Positions 1 to 9,802 are shown, numbered from the stretch's first letter. The stretch: DNA of 64,000 bases from Pseudobutyrivibrio sp. (GCA_017557435.1 JAFYYR010000026.1:124001-188000), one strand, 5' to 3'. Numbers and translations: made by a program. Notes: generated by a model from the letters alone, not told the origin.

Positions 1-1
1 G

Positions 2-1423
2 TATTTTGATATTGCAACTGAAAAGCAGGGTACACTTTTTACAACAGAGGATTTGGTAAATATCATTTGGGAGGACAGACCAGAACTTCCAAAGGCTACT
101 ACTTGGGTACTTGAGGATGAGTATTCAGGAGAGAGCATGCAGGCTAAGATATACCGTATCCGTGACAAGATGAAAAAGAAAAAGGCTGATGCACATCTTA
201 TTTCAAGCCTTTATGATATTGCATATATTCTAAATATCAGAGGAAATGACATTGAGAATGTTCCTGTTTTTTTGTCATTCCTTCTTATTACAGATGATAG
301 TGTAATTCTCTTTACAGACACAACTAACTGGCCTGAGGAGGTTATGAGCTATCTTAATGACAATAGCGTCAAGCTCTATCCTTACAATATGGTATATCAC
401 TATATGCAGAGCGCTGATATGGCTGGCAGAAGAGTCCTTCTTGATGAGAGCGTTGTCAACTACAACATCGTGAAGGAGCTTAAGGGCTCAGCTAAAATCA
501 TCGATGGTAAGAATCCATCGGAGCTTATGCGCGCTATTAAAAATGAGACAGAGATTAAAAACACTAAAATAGCTCATATTAAGGATGGTGTTGCCTGCAC
601 AAAGGCAATTAAATACATCAAGGAGAATATTGGCAAGGTGCCAATGACAGAGATTACAGCTTCTGATTATTATGAAGCTAGAAGAAGAGAGCAGGAGAAT
701 TTCCTTGACCTTTCATTTGGTACAATTTCTGCCTACGGTGGCAATGCAGCTATGATGCACTACAGCGCTAAGCCAGGCTCTGAGGCTACACTTAAGCCAG
801 AGGGCTTCTTGCTTGTTGATTCAGGAGCACACTACCTTGAGGGTACTACTGATATCACTCGTACAATCGCACTTGGACCACTTACACAGCAGATGAAGGA
901 GTACTACACTGTAGTTCTTCGTTGCCATTTGAGACTTCTTGCTGCTAATTTCCCTAAGGGAGTTACAGGTGCCAACTTAGACGTGCTTTCCCGTGGACCA
1001 GTTTGGGATATGGGACTTGATTATCGTTGTGGTACAGGTCACGGCGTAGGACATATTTTAAATGTTCACGAAGGACCTAACAATTTCCGTTGGAAGGTAG
1101 CTAAGGGACAGAACGCTGCAGAGCTTGTTCCTGGTATGATTACAACAGATGAGCCAGGTCTTTACATTGAGGATGGCTTTGGTATCAGAATTGAAAATGA
1201 GCTTCTTTGTGTGGCTGGAGAGACTACAGAGTATGGTGATTTCCGTCACTTTGAGGCTATTACATATTGCCCAATCGACCTTGATCCAGTTATCCCTGAG
1301 ATGATGACAGAGGCAGAGAAGAAGACTCTCAACGATTACCATGCTATGGTTCGTGACACTCTTAAGCCATATCTCAGCGATGAAGAATATGCATGGCTTG
1401 AAAAAGAAACTAGAAGTATATAA
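2..1423 (+). CDS. M24 family metallopeptidase, Xaa-Pro aminopeptidase type (5' truncated)
   Basis: The reading frame is open to the left edge, so the start codon lies outside the window. About 473 C-terminal residues are present, while aminopeptidase P relatives of this kind are usually near 600. The pita-bread catalytic domain fills the second half. The first metal-binding aspartates are in VDSGAHYLEGTTDITRT, the His ligand in GTGHGVGHILNVHEG, and the two glutamates in TTDEPGLYIEDG and RIENELLCV. By family knowledge it removes N-terminal residues that precede proline, using two metal ions, and is probably cytosolic since no signal or membrane segment is visible. Substrate specificity is inferred only. 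Gene end and family are secure. Confidence 0.93.
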   Translation, partial: YFDIATEKQGTLFTTEDLVNIIWEDRPELPKATTWVLEDEYSGESMQAKIYRIRDKMKKKKADAHLISSLYDIAYILNIRGNDIENVPVFLSFLLITDDSVILFTDTTNWPEEVMSYLNDNSVKLYPYNMVYHYMQSADMAGRRVLLDESVVNYNIVKELKGSAKIIDGKNPSELMRAIKNETEIKNTKIAHIKDGVACTKAIKYIKENIGKVPMTEITASDYYEARRREQENFLDLSFGTISAYGGNAAMMHYSAKPGSEATLKPEGFLLVDSGAHYLEGTTDITRTIALGPLTQQMKEYYTVVLRCHLRLLAANFPKGVTGANLDVLSRGPVWDMGLDYRCGTGHGVGHILNVHEGPNNFRWKVAKGQNAAELVPGMITTDEPGLYIEDGFGIRIENELLCVAGETTEYGDFRHFEAITYCPIDLDPVIPEMMTEAEKKTLNDYHAMVRDTLKPYLSDEEYAWLEKETRSI

Positions 1424-1429
1424 AAGCAA

Positions 1430-1513
1430 GCTCGTAATGCACAAGCTCTTAGCTCTTGGAATGAAGCGTGTTAGCTGAATGAAAAGAGACTAAGGCTTGT
1501 GCATGTAACTAGC
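1430..1513 (+). repeat. Structured intergenic element, copy A
   Basis: One of three related hairpin elements (others at 7865 and 20479). The 78-nt cores align without gaps. Here TGCACAAGC at 1438 pairs with GCTTGTGCA at 1495, CTTAG pairs with CTAAG, and CTCTT pairs with AAGAG. The outer GCT/AGC pair closes it across an internal loop with AA on one side and TGTA on the other. It lies between the M24 gene and polA and ends just before the polA ribosome binding site. Function is unknown. Confidence 0.7.
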
Positions 1514-1537
1514 GTGATATATAGAAGGATAAATGTT

Positions 1538-4240
1538 ATGAAGTTACTTTTAATGGATGGTCACAGCATCTTAAATAGAGCATATTATGGTTTACCAGAC
1601 TTAACAAATAGCGCCGGAGAACACACCGGCGCCATTTTTGGTTTTCTTAATATGATGCTTAAATTCATCGAGGATGAGCAGCCAGATAATTTTGCTGTTG
1701 CCTTTGATGTTCATGCTCCTACATTTAGACATAAGATGTACGACGCATACAAGGGAACTAGAAAGCCTATGGACCCTGAGCTTAGAGAGCAGGTGCCTCG
1801 CATTCAGGAAATCCTTAAGGCTATGGGCGTTCCTGTAATCACAATGGAAGGCTGGGAGGCTGATGATATCCTTGGCACACTTTCTCGCATAGGTGAGGAG
1901 AAGGGCATGGATGTGACAATTGTCTCTGGAGACAGGGATTTATTGCAGCTTGCCACAGACAAAATCAAGATTTCCATTCCAAAGACCAAAAAGACTGGTA
2001 CAGAAATCGAGAATTACTTTGCAAAGGATTTTATGGAACTCTACGGAGTTACTCCTAAGCAATACATAGATGTTAAGGCACTTATGGGTGATTCATCAGA
2101 TAACATTCCCGGTGTTGCCGGTATCGGTGAGAAGACAGCCTTTAAGTGGATTGCCCAGTATGGTTCTATTGAGGAGTGCCACGCCCATGTTTCAGAGATG
2201 AAAAAGGCAAAGGTGGTTGATAATTTTATAGAGCAGTGGGATACAGCTGTGCTTTCTAAGGAGCTTGCTACTATCAATCTCAATGCCCCTATAGAATTAG
2301 AAGAGGGCTCAACTAAGCTTGGCAATCTTTTTACAGAGGAGGCATATTTACTCTGCAAGAGATATGAGCTTAAAAAGCTTCTTCCTAGATTTGAAAATAC
2401 AGATACTGCCAGTGTTACTGATAACACTGCAGATAGCTTTAAGCGTGTTAATGATTTCTCAGAAGTTGAGACTTTCTTTGAGGATATTAAAAAGACAGGT
2501 AAGGCCTTTATCGGTGCCAGCATTATGGCAGGTGATGACAAGGTGATTCGCGGTGCAGCACTTTCCGATGGAGACAGCACAGTATATGTGGAGTGCCAGG
2601 GATTTATTTCTGCTGATTATCTTTGCCATAAGCTTATGGAGATTTGCAAGGCAGGTGTGAGACTTTGTTTCTGGGATTTGAAAAATGTAATGCACCTTAT
2701 TACTAACATTCTGTCAGAGGACGAGAAAAAGGCAGTGATGGAAAAGGGCGGTAAGTCCCAGATTTTCCCTAACGCTGTTGATGTTTCAGTTGCAGCTTAC
2801 CTTCTCAATCCTACTAAAAAGGAATACACAGCAGATGATGTGGCAAATGAGATGCTTGGAATTATCATTCCTGCAGCAGCTGATTTGTTTGGTAAGAAAA
2901 AGCTGAAGGACGCTCTGACAGATGATAGCCTACTTGAGGCTGTTACAACATTTGCTTGCTATGAGGCTTTTGTTGCATACGGAGCCTTTGAAAAGGTAAT
3001 GGCAGAGATTGAGACAGCTGGCATGGGTAAGATATTTACAGATATCGAGATGCCACTTCTTTACACGCTTTTTGATATGGAGATTCAGGGAATCGCCATG
3101 GATAAGGAAGCTCTTGCTCAGTTTAGCGACAAGCTTTCTACTAGAATTACTGAGCTTGAAAAGGATATATACGCCCAGGCTGGCGAGGAGTTCAATATCA
3201 ATTCACCTAAGCAGCTTGGTGTGATTTTGTTTGAAAAAATGGGAATCGAGGGCGGCAAGAAAACCAAGACTGGTTATTCTACTGCAGCAGATGTGCTTGA
3301 GGAACTGGCACCAGCTAATCCTATTATAGGTAGCATCCTAGAGTACAGACAGCTTGCTAAGCTTAAGAGTACATACGCAGATGGATTGCAGCCATGTGTG
3401 GGAGAGGACGGCAGAATCCACTCTACTTTCATGCAGACTGTTACAGCAACAGGACGTATCAGCTCCATTGAGCCAAACCTTCAAAACATTCCTATTAGAA
3501 TGGAACTTGGCAAGGAGATTAGACGAGTATTTTATCCAAAGGATGGTTGTGTCTTCTTAGATGCAGACTATTCTCAGATTGAGCTTAGAGTACTTGCTCA
3601 CATGTCAGGTGATGAGAATCTTATCGGGGCATTTAAGGCTGGCCAGGATATTCACCGTTCTACAGCTTCACTTGTTTTTAACACTCCTTTTGAGGAGGTT
3701 ACAGACTTACAGCGCCGTAGCGCTAAGGCTGTTAATTTCGGAATTGTTTACGGTATCAGCGCCTTCGGTCTTGCTAAGGATATAGGTGTAGGACGTAAGG
3801 AGGCTCAGGAATATATTGATAATTATCTTAAGGCGTACCCTAAGATGCACACATTCTTAGAGGGCCTTAAGTCAAGCGCCAAGGAAAAGGGCTACGCAGT
3901 TACTCTTTACGGTAGACGTCGTCCTGTTCCAGAGCTTAACTCTTCTAATTTTATGAACAGACAATTTGGCGAGCGAGTTGCCATGAATTCACCTATTCAG
4001 GGAACAGCTGCTGATATTATCAAAATCGCCATGGTAAAGGTTCATGACAGACTTTTGGCTGAGGGACTTAAGTCCAAGCTTTTGCTTCAGGTTCACGATG
4101 AACTGCTAGTTGAAACATATATCGACGAGCAGGAAAAAGTAGAATCTGTCATTAGAGAAGAGATGGAAAATGCAGCTAAGCTTTCTGTGAAGCTAGAGAT
4201 AGACATGAACGAAGGTAAAAATTGGCTAGAAGCTCATTAA
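1538..4240 (+). CDS. polA: DNA polymerase I
   Basis: 900-residue family A DNA polymerase, for Okazaki fragment maturation and repair synthesis. Residues 1 to about 290 form the 5'-3' exonuclease (MDGHSILNRAYYG, GWEADDILGTL, SGDRDLLQL, ALMGDSSDNIPG). The middle domain lacks the acidic motif of a working 3'-5' proofreading site, as in many Gram-positive Pol I proteins. The polymerase carries motif A (DADYSQIELRVLAHMSGD), motif B (RRSAKAVNFGIVYGISAFG) and motif C (LLQVHDELLVE). ATG at 1538 is chosen because AGAAGG lies 9 nt upstream and the family begins MKLLLMDGHS; an in-frame upstream start at 1499 would add 13 unrelated residues. coaE follows after 37 nt. Confidence 0.97.
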   Translation: MKLLLMDGHSILNRAYYGLPDLTNSAGEHTGAIFGFLNMMLKFIEDEQPDNFAVAFDVHAPTFRHKMYDAYKGTRKPMDPELREQVPRIQEILKAMGVPVITMEGWEADDILGTLSRIGEEKGMDVTIVSGDRDLLQLATDKIKISIPKTKKTGTEIENYFAKDFMELYGVTPKQYIDVKALMGDSSDNIPGVAGIGEKTAFKWIAQYGSIEECHAHVSEMKKAKVVDNFIEQWDTAVLSKELATINLNAPIELEEGSTKLGNLFTEEAYLLCKRYELKKLLPRFENTDTASVTDNTADSFKRVNDFSEVETFFEDIKKTGKAFIGASIMAGDDKVIRGAALSDGDSTVYVECQGFISADYLCHKLMEICKAGVRLCFWDLKNVMHLITNILSEDEKKAVMEKGGKSQIFPNAVDVSVAAYLLNPTKKEYTADDVANEMLGIIIPAAADLFGKKKLKDALTDDSLLEAVTTFACYEAFVAYGAFEKVMAEIETAGMGKIFTDIEMPLLYTLFDMEIQGIAMDKEALAQFSDKLSTRITELEKDIYAQAGEEFNINSPKQLGVILFEKMGIEGGKKTKTGYSTAADVLEELAPANPIIGSILEYRQLAKLKSTYADGLQPCVGEDGRIHSTFMQTVTATGRISSIEPNLQNIPIRMELGKEIRRVFYPKDGCVFLDADYSQIELRVLAHMSGDENLIGAFKAGQDIHRSTASLVFNTPFEEVTDLQRRSAKAVNFGIVYGISAFGLAKDIGVGRKEAQEYIDNYLKAYPKMHTFLEGLKSSAKEKGYAVTLYGRRRPVPELNSSNFMNRQFGERVAMNSPIQGTAADIIKIAMVKVHDRLLAEGLKSKLLLQVHDELLVETYIDEQEKVESVIREEMENAAKLSVKLEIDMNEGKNWLEAH

Positions 4241-4277
4241 GCGTTAGGCCTAGCTTTCCCGCAACAGGAGTTTATAT

Positions 4278-4880
4278 ATGTATTTCATAGGTATCACCGG
4301 AGGTGTAGGGGCAGGAAAAAGCACTGTGCTTACCCTTCTTAAGGAAAATTTTAACTGCAAGGTGCTTTTGGCTGATGAGGTGGCAGCTAATCTTATGACT
4401 CCAGGTCATAAGTGTTTTGACAAGGTGGTGGCTCTGGATTGGCCAGAGAGCATTTTAGATGCAGATGGACAGATTGATAGACCTAAGATGGCAAGGTTTA
4501 TGTTTGAGAATAATGACCTTAGGCAGCAGGTCAATTCTATCGTTCATCCCGCTGTTGAGGCTGAAGTACTAAATCAGGTAGAACAGGAACGCCGTAGCCA
4601 CAATATAGAGTACTTTTTCTTTGAGGCTGCATTGCTCATAGAATGTGGTTATGGTAAACTTGTGGATGAGATGTGGTATGTTTTTGCCACCGTTGAAATT
4701 AGGGAAAAGCGCCTTATGGAATCTAGAGGGTACTCTAAGGAGCGCATCGCCAATATGATTGCCTGTCAGAGGAGCGATGAGAGCTTTAGAGCTAATTGCG
4801 ATTTTGTCATTGACAATAGTGGCAGCCCACAGGAGACATTAGAGCAGCTGAGAAAATATATTAAGTCTAAAGGGGACTAA
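4278..4880 (+). CDS. coaE: Dephospho-CoA kinase
   Basis: 200-residue P-loop kinase catalysing the last step of coenzyme A synthesis, phosphorylation of the 3' hydroxyl of dephospho-CoA. Walker A is GITGGVGAGKST at residues 5-16. The DEVAAN segment and the FFFEAALLIECGY region match the substrate lid and core of the family, and the length is typical. It sits 37 nt after polA, an association common in Firmicutes, and its last codons include the AGGGG ribosome binding site of the next gene, so the three genes are probably co-transcribed. Confidence 0.96.
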   Translation: MYFIGITGGVGAGKSTVLTLLKENFNCKVLLADEVAANLMTPGHKCFDKVVALDWPESILDADGQIDRPKMARFMFENNDLRQQVNSIVHPAVEAEVLNQVEQERRSHNIEYFFFEAALLIECGYGKLVDEMWYVFATVEIREKRLMESRGYSKERIANMIACQRSDESFRANCDFVIDNSGSPQETLEQLRKYIKSKGD

Positions 4881-4884
4881 GTTT

Positions 4885-6954
4885 ATGGAGAAGAAAGATA
4901 TCGTTTTTGGTCTAGATATTGGTACTAGAAATGTTATTGGTACTGTTGGATATTTAGATGGCGAGGAATTTCACGTAATTGCCCAGAATCTTAAGGAACA
5001 TGATACTAGAGCTATGCTTGATGGTCAGATTCATGATATCGGCAGAGTTGGCGCCACTTGTGAAGAGGTTAAAAAGGAGCTCGAGGAGCAGACAGGCCTT
5101 AGCCTTTCAGAAGTATGTATAGCTGCCGCTGGTCGTGTACTTCGTACAATTACAACTCATGTGGAGCTTGAGTTTCCTGAGGAGACAGTTGTTACAGGCG
5201 AGGATTTACATACCCTTGATATGCTTGGTATTGAGCAGGCTGGCAAGGAGATTAAGGGTGATGAGGACAATAAATACAAGTTTTTCTGTGTAGGATATTC
5301 TACAGTTAAGTACTATTTAAATGGAGATCCATTCTCATCTCTTGAAGATCATAAGGCTGATGTTATTGGAGAGGATATTATTGTTACATTCCTTCCTGAG
5401 GACGTTGTAGATGGTCTTTATTCAGCAGTTGGCAAGGCTGGACTTTCAGTTGCCAACCTTACATTGGAGCCTATTGCAGCTATCAATGTTGCTATTCCAC
5501 AGAATTTCAGAATGCTTAATATCGCTCTTATTGATGTGGGAGCAGGTACATCCGATATCTGTGTTACTAAGGACGGCAGTATTATTGCCTACGGCATGAT
5601 TCCTATGGCTGGCGATGAGCTTACAGAGGTACTTGTTCATGAGTTCCTTGTAGACTTTGCCACAGCTGAGACAATTAAGCGTGCATCTACTGAGGGTGGA
5701 GATATCACCTATGAGGATATCATGGGCATTTCTCACACTATTAAGTCGGAGGATGTATGGAAGCTTACAGACCCTATCATGAAGAAAATCGCGGCAGAGG
5801 TTGCTGCTAAAATCAAGGAGCTTAACGGAGATAAGTCTGTTTCCGCTGCATTTGTAGTTGGTGGTGGCGGTAAGATTCATGGCTTTACCGATGCACTTGC
5901 TAATGAGCTTAAGATAGTCAGCGAGCGTGTAGCCCTTCGAGGTGAGGAAGTTATGAAGAATATCATCTTCGAGCAGGATGATATTAAAAAGGATTCCCTT
6001 CTTGTTACACCTATCGGAATCTGCCTTAATTACTATGAGACTAAGAACAACTTCATCATGATTCATTTCAACGGAGAGATGATGAAGCTTTATGATAATG
6101 GACAGCTTACAATTGTAGACGCTGCTATGCAGGCAGGATTTTCTGCTGAACAGTTATTCCCACGCCGTGGTCGAGAGATTAATTTCACTGTCAATGGCGT
6201 ATCCCGCATGATTCGCGGTACTGAGGGTGAGTCAGCAATTGTCAAGATGAATGGCAAGCCAGTTGGCATCAACACACCACTTGAGTTCAATTGTGATATT
6301 GAGCTTACTCCATCTACTGTTGGAGCAGGTGGCAATGGCACTATTGCTGATTTGGCCGAGTTTACAACTGAGTATCTCTACTTTACAGTTTGCGGTCACA
6401 GAGTTAAGTGCCCTAAGTTCGTAGAGGTTAATGGTTCTATGGAGCCACCTACATACTCTGTAAAAGAGGGAGATGTTATTGAGACTCGCCCATTCTATAC
6501 AGTAGGCCAGTTGGCTGAGTTCATGGATGTGAATGTGGATGAGCGCTATGAGATTTTAGTTAACAATCGTCCATCCAGCCTTGATTCTCTAGTATATGAG
6601 AATTTCGTTATTGACTGGACTACAACTACTCCAGTTGCCTTTGGTGATTACGAGGCAGAAGAGGGAGAGGGACTTCCAGAGGACTTTGTTCCAACAGAGC
6701 CTGAGACTATTTCAGACGTACATACTAAGATGAAAGATGAGCTTCTTGACATGCCTGTTACTATTAATGGTAAGAAGGTAACCCTTAAGGGCAAGAAGGA
6801 ATACATCTTTGTAGACATATATAATGTAATTGATTTTGACCCTAGCGAAAGCAATGGTCGTTCACTAATCACTATGATTAATGGACAAAAATGTGGATAC
6901 TCTGATACACTTCAGGAAAATGATGAAGTAGAAATCAGATGGTCTTCTTTATAA
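4885..6954 (+). CDS. FtsA/PilM-like actin-family ATPase with long C-terminal extension
   Basis: 689 residues against about 420 for classical FtsA. The N-terminal 380 residues form an actin-fold ATPase: phosphate-1 loop FGLDIGTRNVIG (about residue 8), EPIAAINVAIP, phosphate-2 LIDVGAGTSDICV (about 215) and adenosine loop VVGGGGKIHGF (about 330). The remaining 300 residues contain three stretches that read like small beta-grasp modules (around 450-490, 560-590, and the end with MINGQKCGYS and LQENDEVEIRW). No FtsA-type membrane-targeting amphipathic end is obvious. It starts 4 nt after coaE. A role in division or envelope assembly is likely from the family, but this extended subtype is not characterised to my knowledge. 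Confidence 0.8.
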   Translation: MEKKDIVFGLDIGTRNVIGTVGYLDGEEFHVIAQNLKEHDTRAMLDGQIHDIGRVGATCEEVKKELEEQTGLSLSEVCIAAAGRVLRTITTHVELEFPEETVVTGEDLHTLDMLGIEQAGKEIKGDEDNKYKFFCVGYSTVKYYLNGDPFSSLEDHKADVIGEDIIVTFLPEDVVDGLYSAVGKAGLSVANLTLEPIAAINVAIPQNFRMLNIALIDVGAGTSDICVTKDGSIIAYGMIPMAGDELTEVLVHEFLVDFATAETIKRASTEGGDITYEDIMGISHTIKSEDVWKLTDPIMKKIAAEVAAKIKELNGDKSVSAAFVVGGGGKIHGFTDALANELKIVSERVALRGEEVMKNIIFEQDDIKKDSLLVTPIGICLNYYETKNNFIMIHFNGEMMKLYDNGQLTIVDAAMQAGFSAEQLFPRRGREINFTVNGVSRMIRGTEGESAIVKMNGKPVGINTPLEFNCDIELTPSTVGAGGNGTIADLAEFTTEYLYFTVCGHRVKCPKFVEVNGSMEPPTYSVKEGDVIETRPFYTVGQLAEFMDVNVDERYEILVNNRPSSLDSLVYENFVIDWTTTTPVAFGDYEAEEGEGLPEDFVPTEPETISDVHTKMKDELLDMPVTINGKKVTLKGKKEYIFVDIYNVIDFDPSESNGRSLITMINGQKCGYSDTLQENDEVEIRWSSL

Positions 6955-6973
6955 AACAAAGGATTTTTAAGTA

Positions 6974-7774
6974 ATGGATTTTTTTAGTATTGCAAGTGGT
7001 AGCAGCGGAAATTGTATTTGTGTTGGAGATGACAGCACTCATGTAATGATAGACGCTGGCATTTCTGGTAAGCGCATTGAGGCAGGTATGAATCAATATG
7101 ATTACACTACAGCCGACATGGCAGGGCTACTTGTCACTCATGAGCACTCAGACCATGTGTCTGGTCTTGGAGTGATTTCCAGAAAATATCACATTCCAAT
7201 CTATGCAACTGCTGGTACCATTAGAGCAATACGTTCTATGAAAAGCCTCGGAGCCATTGATGATACACTTTTCCATGTTATCAAGGCTGATGAGGATTTC
7301 TCTATAGGTAGTCTAAATATTCACCCTTTTAAGATTAGTCATGATGCTGCTGATCCAGTTGCATATCGTATAGAAAATACCAAATCTAAGGTTGCAGTCT
7401 GCACTGACTTAGGTTATTATGATGGCTATATTGTTGAAAATTTAACAAATCTGGATGCTATGCTTTTGGAAGCAAATCACGATATTCATATGCTTGAGGT
7501 GGGAACTTACCCATATCCGCTCAAGCAACGAATCCTTGGAAAATACGGACATCTTTCAAATGAAGCCAGTGGTCAGTTGCTTAGTCAGGTACTTCATGAC
7601 AACATTAAGCATGTATTTTTAGGGCATCTCAGCCATGAAAATAATTACCCTGATTTAGCCTATGAGACAGTTCGCCTTGAAGTTACCATGGACAAGGCGA
7701 CACCATACTCAGGCTCAGATTTTGACATTACAGTCGCCTCTCGCTCGGAAGTATCCGAACGCATCGTAATATAG
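6974..7774 (+). CDS. MBL-fold metallo-hydrolase, YycJ/WalJ-like
   Basis: 266 residues with the metallo-beta-lactamase metal motif VTHEHSDHVSGL (residues about 54-65), the later ligands VCTDLGY and LEANHD, and GHLSHEN near the C terminus. The start MDFFSIASGSSGNC is typical of the YycJ subfamily, proposed to be a single-strand DNA exonuclease linked to repair or cell-wall signalling. No walK/walR genes are nearby, so the WalJ name would mislead here. It lies 19 nt after the FtsA-like gene and probably ends that operon. Fold assignment is secure, substrate is not. Confidence 0.88.
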   Translation: MDFFSIASGSSGNCICVGDDSTHVMIDAGISGKRIEAGMNQYDYTTADMAGLLVTHEHSDHVSGLGVISRKYHIPIYATAGTIRAIRSMKSLGAIDDTLFHVIKADEDFSIGSLNIHPFKISHDAADPVAYRIENTKSKVAVCTDLGYYDGYIVENLTNLDAMLLEANHDIHMLEVGTYPYPLKQRILGKYGHLSNEASGQLLSQVLHDNIKHVFLGHLSHENNYPDLAYETVRLEVTMDKATPYSGSDFDITVASRSEVSERIVI

Positions 7775-7839
7775 GTGACGTGATATAGGTGGTTAAGTTT
7801 GTAATATTATTTAATATTAAATATACAATTTTTATATGA

Positions 7840-7978
7840 GCTGGTAGTTCACTAATCAATGAACTCCGGTAGGTGACAAGCTCTTAGATTTCTTGAGCGA
7901 ATCGTGTAGATGAGCGGAGAAATACTAAGGCTTGTCATCGTGACCGGAGTTGAACAGAGATTTGTGAACGTAACCAGC
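7840..7978 (+). repeat. Structured intergenic element, copy B with extra outer stem
   Basis: The core (7865-7948) aligns without gaps to the copies at 1430 and 20479. AACTCCGGT (7862) pairs with ACCGGAGTT (7943), GTGACAAGC with GCTTGTCATC, CTTAG with CTAAG and ATTTCT with AGAAAT. An outer stem, GCTGGT...TTCAC with GTGAA...ACCAGC, encloses it and repeats the same asymmetric internal loop (AG opposite CGTA). It lies in the 226-nt gap between the metallo-hydrolase and ACT-domain genes. The AT-rich stretch before it (7800-7838) holds nothing else I can identify. Confidence 0.72.
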
Positions 7979-8000
7979 GGACTAGGGAAAGGAATATAAA

Positions 8001-8276
8001 ATGGAAAACAAAGTTATTATTACTGTAGTTGGTAAGGATACTGTAGGTATCATTGCTCGTATTTGTACTTATTTGGCTGAAAATGGTGTGAATGTACTTG
8101 ATATCACACAGACAATCGTTCAGGGATTTTTCAACATGATGATGATCGTTGATATCGAAAAGGCTACAAAGAACTTTGGCGATATTCAGAAGGATTTAGA
8201 GGACCTTGGCAACGAAATCGGTGTTCAGGTAAAGGCTCAGAAGGAAGAAATCTTCCAGAAGATGCATAGATTATAA
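8001..8276 (+). CDS. ACT domain-containing protein (UPF0237)
   Basis: 91 residues, a single ACT-domain fold from the first residues (VIITVVGKDTVGIIARICTYL) to about residue 75. Proteins of this size are thought to bind amino acids or act as small regulators, as in the GcvR/ACT group. The gene sits 39 nt before the UPF0210/PFL gene, and this pairing is conserved across Firmicutes and archaea, which suggests a joint role. A good GGGAAAGGA ribosome binding site precedes ATG 8001. The ligand is unknown. Confidence 0.93.
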   Translation: MENKVIITVVGKDTVGIIARICTYLAENGVNVLDITQTIVQGFFNMMMIVDIEKATKNFGDIQKDLEDLGNEIGVQVKAQKEEIFQKMHRL

Positions 8277-8315
8277 ATAGACCCTTATGGAGAGAACCAG
8301 GAGGACATTCATCAC

Positions 8316-9680
8316 ATGGTAAATATAAAAGAGGTAATTGAGACTAATAAGATGGTGGAGGAGCAGACTCTTGATGTCCGCACAATCACCATTGGTATAA
8401 GCCTTCTTGAGTGTATTGACTCAGATCTTAAGAAGGTTAATGAAAATGTATACAACCGTATCACCACTGTAGCTAAGGATTTGGATAAGGTGGCTAGGGA
8501 AATCGAGAGAGACTACGGTATTCCTATTGTTAACCGCCGTATTTCAGTTACTCCTATTGCACTTATCGGTGGTGCTGCGTGCAAGAAGCCAGAGGATTTC
8601 GTTACTTTGGCTCATACACTTGATAAGGCAGCTGAGGCTGTTGGCGCTAATCTTATCGGTGGATACTCAGCTCTTGTTTCAAAGGGTATGACTACAGCAG
8701 ATGAGATGCTTATCCGTTCAATCCCACAGGCTCTTTGCGAGACACAGAGAGTTTGTAGTTCAGTTAACTTAGCTTCTACTAAGACAGGTATCAACATGGA
8801 TGCTGTTCGTCTTATGGGAGATATTCTTCTTCAGGTGGCAGACCGTTCAAAGGACAGAGATTCTGTTGACTGTATGAAGCTTGTAGTATTCTGTAATGCT
8901 CCAGATGATAACCCATTCATGGCTGGTGCATTCCACGGTGTTACTGAGGCAGATGCCATTATCAACGTAGGTGTTTCAGGACCTGGTGTTGTTAAGAAGG
9001 CACTTGAGAAGGTTAGAGGAGAGAGCTTCGAGGTTCTCTGCGAGACTATTAAGAAGACAGCATTTAAGGTAACACGTGTAGGACAGCTTGTTGCTCAGGA
9101 AGCATCTAAGCGTCTTGGTATTCCATTTGGTATTATTGATCTTTCCCTTGCACCTACTCCAGCTATTGGAGATTCGGTAGCAGATATTTTATGTGAAATT
9201 GGTCTTGAGTATGCAGGTGCTCCAGGTACTACAGCAGCTCTTGCTATGCTTAATGATCAGGTTAAGAAGGGCGGCGTTATGGCTAGCTCTTACGTAGGTG
9301 GTCTTTCAGGTGCATTCATCCCTGTTTCAGAGGATCAGGGTATGATTAACTCAGTTGAGGCTGGTGCAATCACACTTGAGAAGCTTGAGGCAATGACTTG
9401 TGTTTGCTCAGTAGGTCTTGATATGATTGCTATCCCTGGTGACACTCCAGCTACTACAATCTCTGGTATGATTGCTGATGAGATGGCACTTGGTATGGTT
9501 AACCAGAAGACTACAGCAGCGCGTCTTATCCCTGTAATAGGTAAGACTGTTGGTGATACAGTTGAGTTTGGTGGATTATTTGGTTATGCGCCAATCATGC
9601 CTGTTAATAAGTTCTCTTGTGCAGACTTTATTAACAGAGAGGGACGTATCCCAGCGCCAATCCATTCATTTAAAAACTAA
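8316..9680 (+). CDS. PFL family protein (UPF0210/DUF711)
   Basis: 454 residues, full length for the UPF0210 family of pyruvate-formate-lyase-like fold proteins. Recognisable segments are [34 protein letters not shown] and the glycine-rich C-terminal part with [18 protein letters not shown]. No glycyl-radical motif was recognised, so it should not be called a formate acetyltransferase. CCAGGAGG precedes ATG 8316. It forms an operon with the upstream ACT-domain gene and is followed by a terminator. Biochemical function is unknown. Confidence 0.92.
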   Translation: MVNIKEVIETNKMVEEQTLDVRTITIGISLLECIDSDLKKVNENVYNRITTVAKDLDKVAREIERDYGIPIVNRRISVTPIALIGGAACKKPEDFVTLAHTLDKAAEAVGANLIGGYSALVSKGMTTADEMLIRSIPQALCETQRVCSSVNLASTKTGINMDAVRLMGDILLQVADRSKDRDSVDCMKLVVFCNAPDDNPFMAGAFHGVTEADAIINVGVSGPGVVKKALEKVRGESFEVLCETIKKTAFKVTRVGQLVAQEASKRLGIPFGIIDLSLAPTPAIGDSVADILCEIGLEYAGAPGTTAALAMLNDQVKKGGVMASSYVGGLSGAFIPVSEDQGMINSVEAGAITLEKLEAMTCVCSVGLDMIAIPGDTPATTISGMIADEMALGMVNQKTTAARLIPVIGKTVGDTVEFGGLFGYAPIMPVNKFSCADFINREGRIPAPIHSFKN

Positions 9681-9692
9681 TAAGATATTGAT

Positions 9693-9724
9693 AAAGGCGA
9701 GTCCTAAAAGGGCCGCCTTTTTTG
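9693..9724 (+). terminator. Rho-independent terminator after the PFL gene
   Basis: AAAGGCG at 9693 pairs with CGCCTTT at 9714 and the stem runs directly into a T tract. It ends the ACT/PFL operon. Confidence 0.85.
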
Positions 9725-9802
9725 GTTGCTTATTTAACTATAAAAAGCTGGGAAAATAAATGGCTCTAACATTATTTTTTCACAATTTTCGTTATTTGGT
9801 TT

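Noticed and set aside
1499-1537. Upstream start for polA at 1499
   Set aside because: The extra residues overlap structured element A and lack a ribosome binding site; the ATG at 1538 fits the family.
5446-6066. 206-codon antisense frame within the FtsA-like gene
   Set aside because: It is a shadow of the strong plus-strand gene, with no start signal and an atypical composition.
8316-9680. Pyruvate formate-lyase (enzyme) from the PFL family label
   Set aside because: The UPF0210 family shares the fold name only; I see no glycyl-radical motif, so the catalytic role is not supported.
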